Shown here: positions 61,567 through 64,000 of the stretch, in pieces
How positions within the stretch are numbered: position 1 is the first letter of the stretch
Layout: each line of letters opens with the position of its first letter
DNA from: Wandonia haliotis
GTDB lineage: Bacteria > Bacteroidota > Bacteroidia > Flavobacteriales_D > Crocinitomicaceae
Assembly: GCF_039523435.1 (NCBI RefSeq)
Contig: NZ_BAAAFH010000003.1
Coordinates: 1,116,001-1,180,000, forward strand
Length of the DNA stretch: 64,000 nt
Reading direction: 5' to 3'
The notes under the pieces: generated by a model
What the model was told of the DNA's origin: nothing
Seen by the model: the letters and a program-made list of their open reading frames with translations, nothing else
Database searches by the model: none
Translations under genes and position numbers: made by a program

Positions 61567-61650
61567 AAACAGAATTTTCGCCCATAAAGATACAAAAAGG
61601 CGATGAGTATATTCTTAAAGCTTGTTAAAGTTGCCGTTATAGCTTTTGGA

Positions 61651-61697
61651 CAGAAAGGTCTGTTCTGTCATCTTTCTGAAAAGGAAATGAGATGACA
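61651..61697. promoter_or_regulatory. Overlapping, mutually exclusive dyads upstream of the GWxTD gene
   Basis: CAGAAAG (61651-61657) pairs with CTTTCTG (61672-61678), and TGTCATCT (61666-61673) pairs with AGATGACA (61690-61697). The two hairpins share bases 61672-61673, so only one can form fully. The rest of the 283-base gap holds no open frame or clear promoter. Confidence 0.3.
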
Positions 61698-61826
61698 AGA
61701 ATCCTAATGTCATTATCAGGTTGATTTGCTATTTTATGTGTTATACACAGTGGGATAAGCAGGTGTCTTTAACATGTTGTAAGGGATAACTCTTGTTCTT
61801 TTATGAGAAATGGCGCTTTACTTTCG

Positions 61827-61847
61827 ACACATTTATATCGAATGTGT
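61827..61847 (-). terminator. Hairpin after the DUF1572 gene
   Basis: ACACATT and AATGTGT pair over seven bases with a seven-base loop, three bases beyond the stop of the 61850 gene. On the minus strand no T-run follows, so termination would be weak. Confidence 0.4.
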
Positions 61848-61849
61848 TT

Positions 61850-62401
61850 TTACAGGTCGTCTGTGAAATGCCTTTTCTCTTTTTCTTGTGAAAACTTTCG
61901 GGAGTTGTATTCACTTGATTGATTTCTGGGGATTGAAAGTGTTTGCCAGTCTTCGTTTTTTAAGACCTTGGCGATAAAGACAATTTGTCCTATATGATAG
62001 GGGTAATGAGCGAGTTGACGGTTGAGAGCTTCTGTTACAGTATGTCCATCATTTCGGATATAAACAGTCTTTTCTAAATCAGATTCGGTTAACTCTTCTA
62101 AAGTGTTGAAGAGACAGTTCCAGCCTTTATCCCAGTGTTCTAGTAATTCCTTCTTGCTCTGGAATGGGTTGGTGAATTCCGCGTCCCGGTTTCGCCAGGA
62201 CTTTTCTCCGTCTGTGGTTAGAAAGTCCGTAAATCGGGATAACATATTTCCTGCTAGATGATGGACGAGTATTGCAATACTGTTACTTTCAGGGTTGAAT
62301 TGCAGGTAAAGCTGTTCTTCCTCTAGTTGATTAATTGCTTTTTCACCAAGTGATTTATAATACAAAAATTGTTTTTGCAGACTGGTAAGATAACTATTCA
62401 T
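61850..62401 (-). CDS. DUF1572 (DinB-superfamily) protein
   Basis: A 183-residue four-helix-bundle protein of the DinB superfamily, DUF1572 type. Possible metal-binding histidines are in AILVHHLAGNM (about 44-54) and LAHYPYHIGQIVF (about 134-146). Members of this fold act as metal-dependent thiol S-transferases in some bacteria, but activity for DUF1572 is unproven. Its ATG overlaps the stop of the AAA gene by four bases, and it ends a four-gene minus-strand operon. Confidence 0.85.
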   Translation of the reverse strand: MNSYLTSLQKQFLYYKSLGEKAINQLEEEQLYLQFNPESNSIAILVHHLAGNMLSRFTDFLTTDGEKSWRNRDAEFTNPFQSKKELLEHWDKGWNCLFNTLEELTESDLEKTVYIRNDGHTVTEALNRQLAHYPYHIGQIVFIAKVLKNEDWQTLSIPRNQSSEYNSRKFSQEKEKRHFTDDL

Positions 62402-62958
62402 GATTTTTCGGATTGTATTTGATGTAGAACAAATTCTTTTCTTGTTGCGACTGAACCGACAGGTACGTCAATGACGATATAACCGTATTTCAGGTAGGTG
62501 TCTTTCATTACCTGATATGTGAAAAGAGCTTCTTCCCAGGATTGTTTACGTTCACTGTCGGTAACATAAATTTCTTTCCAGGGAGGGAGTATAAACACCT
62601 TTTTATTGTAGTTACAGGAAAGTATTTCCCTTACAATTAAGGGATCAGGCGAGTAATCAATAATAGAAGCGTAACAAAGCGCATCAATTCCGCTCCGGTC
62701 AAAAAAAATGTTGTTGTCAGGGTAATTTTCACGAGCTGTGTAGTATTCCTGGAGTGAACGACTAAGAAGCAAATCGGTATATTTTGTTTTATCTCCCCAG
62801 GGAAGAGCATTCCCCTTCATTTCAATTTGTTCTCTGATTACTGTTCGCGCTGTCTCATGAACTACCTGAAAATTTTCTTTTTCTAGAGCTTCCAGAAGTG
62901 TTGTTTTGCCTACGCCCGGTCCCCCGGTCAGAATATAGTATTCCAAAGTTTGTTTCAT
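62398..62958 (-). CDS. AAA_28/NadR-like ATPase
   Basis: A 186-residue P-loop protein. Walker A is LTGGPGVGKTTLLEAL at about 10-25; VVHETARTVIREQ and FFDRSGIDALCYAS (Walker B-like DRS) match the AAA_28 group, which includes the kinase half of NadR. Such proteins may phosphorylate small nucleoside-like substrates. No NMN adenylyltransferase domain is attached, so NAD synthesis is not supported directly. It overlaps both neighbours by four bases. Confidence 0.85.
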   Translation of the reverse strand: MKQTLEYYILTGGPGVGKTTLLEALEKENFQVVHETARTVIREQIEMKGNALPWGDKTKYTDLLLSRSLQEYYTARENYPDNNIFFDRSGIDALCYASIIDYSPDPLIVREILSCNYNKKVFILPPWKEIYVTDSERKQSWEEALFTYQVMKDTYLKYGYIVIDVPVGSVATRKEFVLHQIQSEKS

Positions 62959-63698
62959 TCTTTAGTTTGTGTTTTGGAGATGAGCTGAAGCCAATCATGG
63001 CGGTCAAAAAACACTTCATTCCGTGAAATTTTCCCGTCTTCAAATTCAAGAATGTCCAAACCTGTAGTTTCTATTATTTCTCTACCGACAGGAATCCGGA
63101 CCACCCATTTGAGGGAACATCCTCCCGGAGTTGGGAAAACTTCAAGTCGTCTCCATTCCCATTCGGGATTATAACGCAACAATTTTCGAAAATATTCTCT
63201 CAGGTTAATTTTACCACGGATACCATTTCTGATAGCCGGATCTGCATAAAAACAGTTCTCTGAATAGAAGGATAATAGTGGTTCTACTTGTTCGGGACAT
63301 CCTTTACTTGTCCAGCTTTTTAACCAGGTATCAAGGAAAGTTGTTAGATCCGGGAAAGATTTGTAGTGGGCACTAACCCGACTTATTTTCCCATGGGAAT
63401 TCAACTCCATATATTCTGCGGAAAGTGAATGATTTACACTTTTGTAGAAAAGGACAAGAGAATTAACGCCTTTTATCTCATGGTACAGTTCAAAATGAAG
63501 ATCCGGATAGTTATCTAACGCCTTGGAAAAATAAGCTTTTAAGTCTGTTTTGTTTGTTATTTCTCCTTTCGAATCAACTTCCATCTGTTGTATAATAGGA
63601 GATGAAAAACGGATTGTATCACTATAGTGTTCAAGAATAGCATCTAAATTATGCGTATTCCAGGCGTGTAACCAATCTGTTGTAAATTTCGATGTCAT
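62955..63698 (-). CDS. Tandem SnoaL/NTF2-like protein
   Basis: A 247-residue cytoplasmic protein formed by two NTF2-like (SnoaL-type) cone-shaped domains: residues about 3-115 (FTTDWLHAWNTHNLDAILEH) and about 118-240 (FLDTWLKSWTSKGCPEQVEP). The order of helices and strands is the same in both. SnoaL folds bind small hydrophobic molecules or act as isomerases or cyclases; no ligand can be named. It is cotranscribed with the AAA protein (four-base overlap) and lies nine bases after the DinB gene. Confidence 0.8.
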   Translation of the reverse strand: MTSKFTTDWLHAWNTHNLDAILEHYSDTIRFSSPIIQQMEVDSKGEITNKTDLKAYFSKALDNYPDLHFELYHEIKGVNSLVLFYKSVNHSLSAEYMELNSHGKISRVSAHYKSFPDLTTFLDTWLKSWTSKGCPEQVEPLLSFYSENCFYADPAIRNGIRGKINLREYFRKLLRYNPEWEWRRLEVFPTPGGCSLKWVVRIPVGREIIETTGLDILEFEDGKISRNEVFFDRHDWLQLISKTQTKE

Positions 63699-63707
63699 TG
63701 TTCATTT

Positions 63708-64000
63708 TTAGTTAGTGGAACTCTTTGAGATTATTTCTTCGGAACTTAATCCAAACATTGGAGGTGTCGAAATGTCAAGGATATTCAGGTAAAGATATAC
63801 TTGTGCTCTATGATGGATTTCGTGTTCTGTCATCGCCCGAAGCCATTTCCAAGTTGTAATGGGAGTACCTGCCGGAGTGAGGCATTTTTGTTTTAAATCG
63901 TGTGGAGTCAGTGTAGAGAAAATCTTAAGCGACTCAGTATGTTTTTCATTGAAATAGCTGATTACCTGGTCATATCCATCTGCTAATTCTTTTCCACATC
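63708..64000 (-). CDS. DinB family protein, C-terminal fragment
   Basis: The minus-strand frame is open to the right edge, so the start lies outside; 96 residues are visible. The conserved C-terminal motif of DinB proteins is clear: EHEIHHRAQVYLYLNILDI with metal-binding histidines, then PPMFGLSSEEI. It is the upstream gene of the SnoaL-AAA-DUF1572 series, with nine bases between its stop and the next start. Metal-dependent hydrolase or thiol transferase activity is possible. Confidence 0.8.
   Translation of the reverse strand, partial: CGKELADGYDQVISYFNEKHTESLKIFSTLTPHDLKQKCLTPAGTPITTWKWLRAMTEHEIHHRAQVYLYLNILDISTPPMFGLSSEEIISKSSTN

Noticed and set aside
61738..61752. TTATACACA resembling a DnaA box
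   Set aside because: One isolated imperfect site, no cluster, no AT-rich unwinding element and no dnaA or dnaN nearby.
1..64000. CRISPR array, insertion sequences, defence island
   Set aside because: No regularly spaced direct repeats, transposase genes or terminal inverted repeats were found.

Overview
The window comes from a member of the Bacteroidota, most likely order Flavobacteriales (inference from gene content). Pointers are the type IX secretion (T9SS) sorting domains, GWxTD, DUF2851, DUF493 and DUF5777 proteins, a DAHP synthase-chorismate mutase fusion, promoters of the TTG...TAnnTTTG type, near-absence of Shine-Dalgarno sequences, and non-ATG starts in core genes. Base composition is AT-rich and even. 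I see no insertion sequence, phage, integrase island or CRISPR array. This looks like ordinary chromosomal backbone; no intergenic gap exceeds 300 bases.

Layout. 1-4.5 kb: the tail of an outer-membrane protein, a Nudix hydrolase, a small operon with DUF493, OsmC, an exported barrel-like protein and lipA. 4.6-8.3 kb: a 1052-residue T9SS-exported beta-propeller protein behind a leader rich in inverted repeats, then a small membrane protein. 8.4-11.7 kb: an overlapping operon of DUF2851, PspC, a K+ channel and an RmlD-like reductase. 11.8-16.4 kb: an AGCS symporter with an unusual periplasmic extension, a helix-hairpin-helix protein, apt and an acyl-CoA dehydrogenase. 16.5-31.5 kb: the information-processing block rpsU-xerC-hpf-tRNA(Thr,Tyr,Gly,Thr)-tuf-tRNA(Trp)-secE-nusG-rplKAJL-rpoBC-DUF3467. 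31.6-37.4 kb: a VWA protein, a secreted amidotransferase-like protein, uvrB and a PfkB kinase. 37.4-43.4 kb: a DUF349 protein with a glycosyltransferase pair, then a PolB-like exonuclease. 43.5-45.9 kb: pyruvate dehydrogenase E1alpha and E2. 46-50.2 kb, minus strand: two haem-motif proteins, a DUF5777 barrel and an S9 peptidase. 50.4-55 kb: a CBS protein, etfBA, a bifunctional nuclease and a CNT nucleoside transporter broken by a frameshift. 55-57.9 kb: DAHP synthase/chorismate mutase, xerD and divergent aroQ. 58-64 kb: a duplicated-domain lipoprotein, a GT2 enzyme, a GWxTD protein and a minus-strand operon of DinB, SnoaL and AAA proteins running off the right end.

How the genes fit together. 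The centre is the transcription/translation core, with hairpins at its internal boundaries, notably rplL-rpoB and rpsU-xerC. Central metabolism includes lipoate synthesis (lipA), a lipoylated E2, the ETF pair and an acyl-CoA dehydrogenase that would donate electrons to ETF. Envelope functions recur: T9SS cargo, lipoproteins, barrels and putative c-type cytochromes.

The most notable items are the SprB-like plus lipoyl-like ectodomain on the symporter, the split transporter with UGA-C at the break, a secreted class I amidotransferase-like protein, a possible cytochrome-barrel module including a CX4CH site, a tandem-domain surface lipoprotein, and several promoters that would give leaderless mRNAs.
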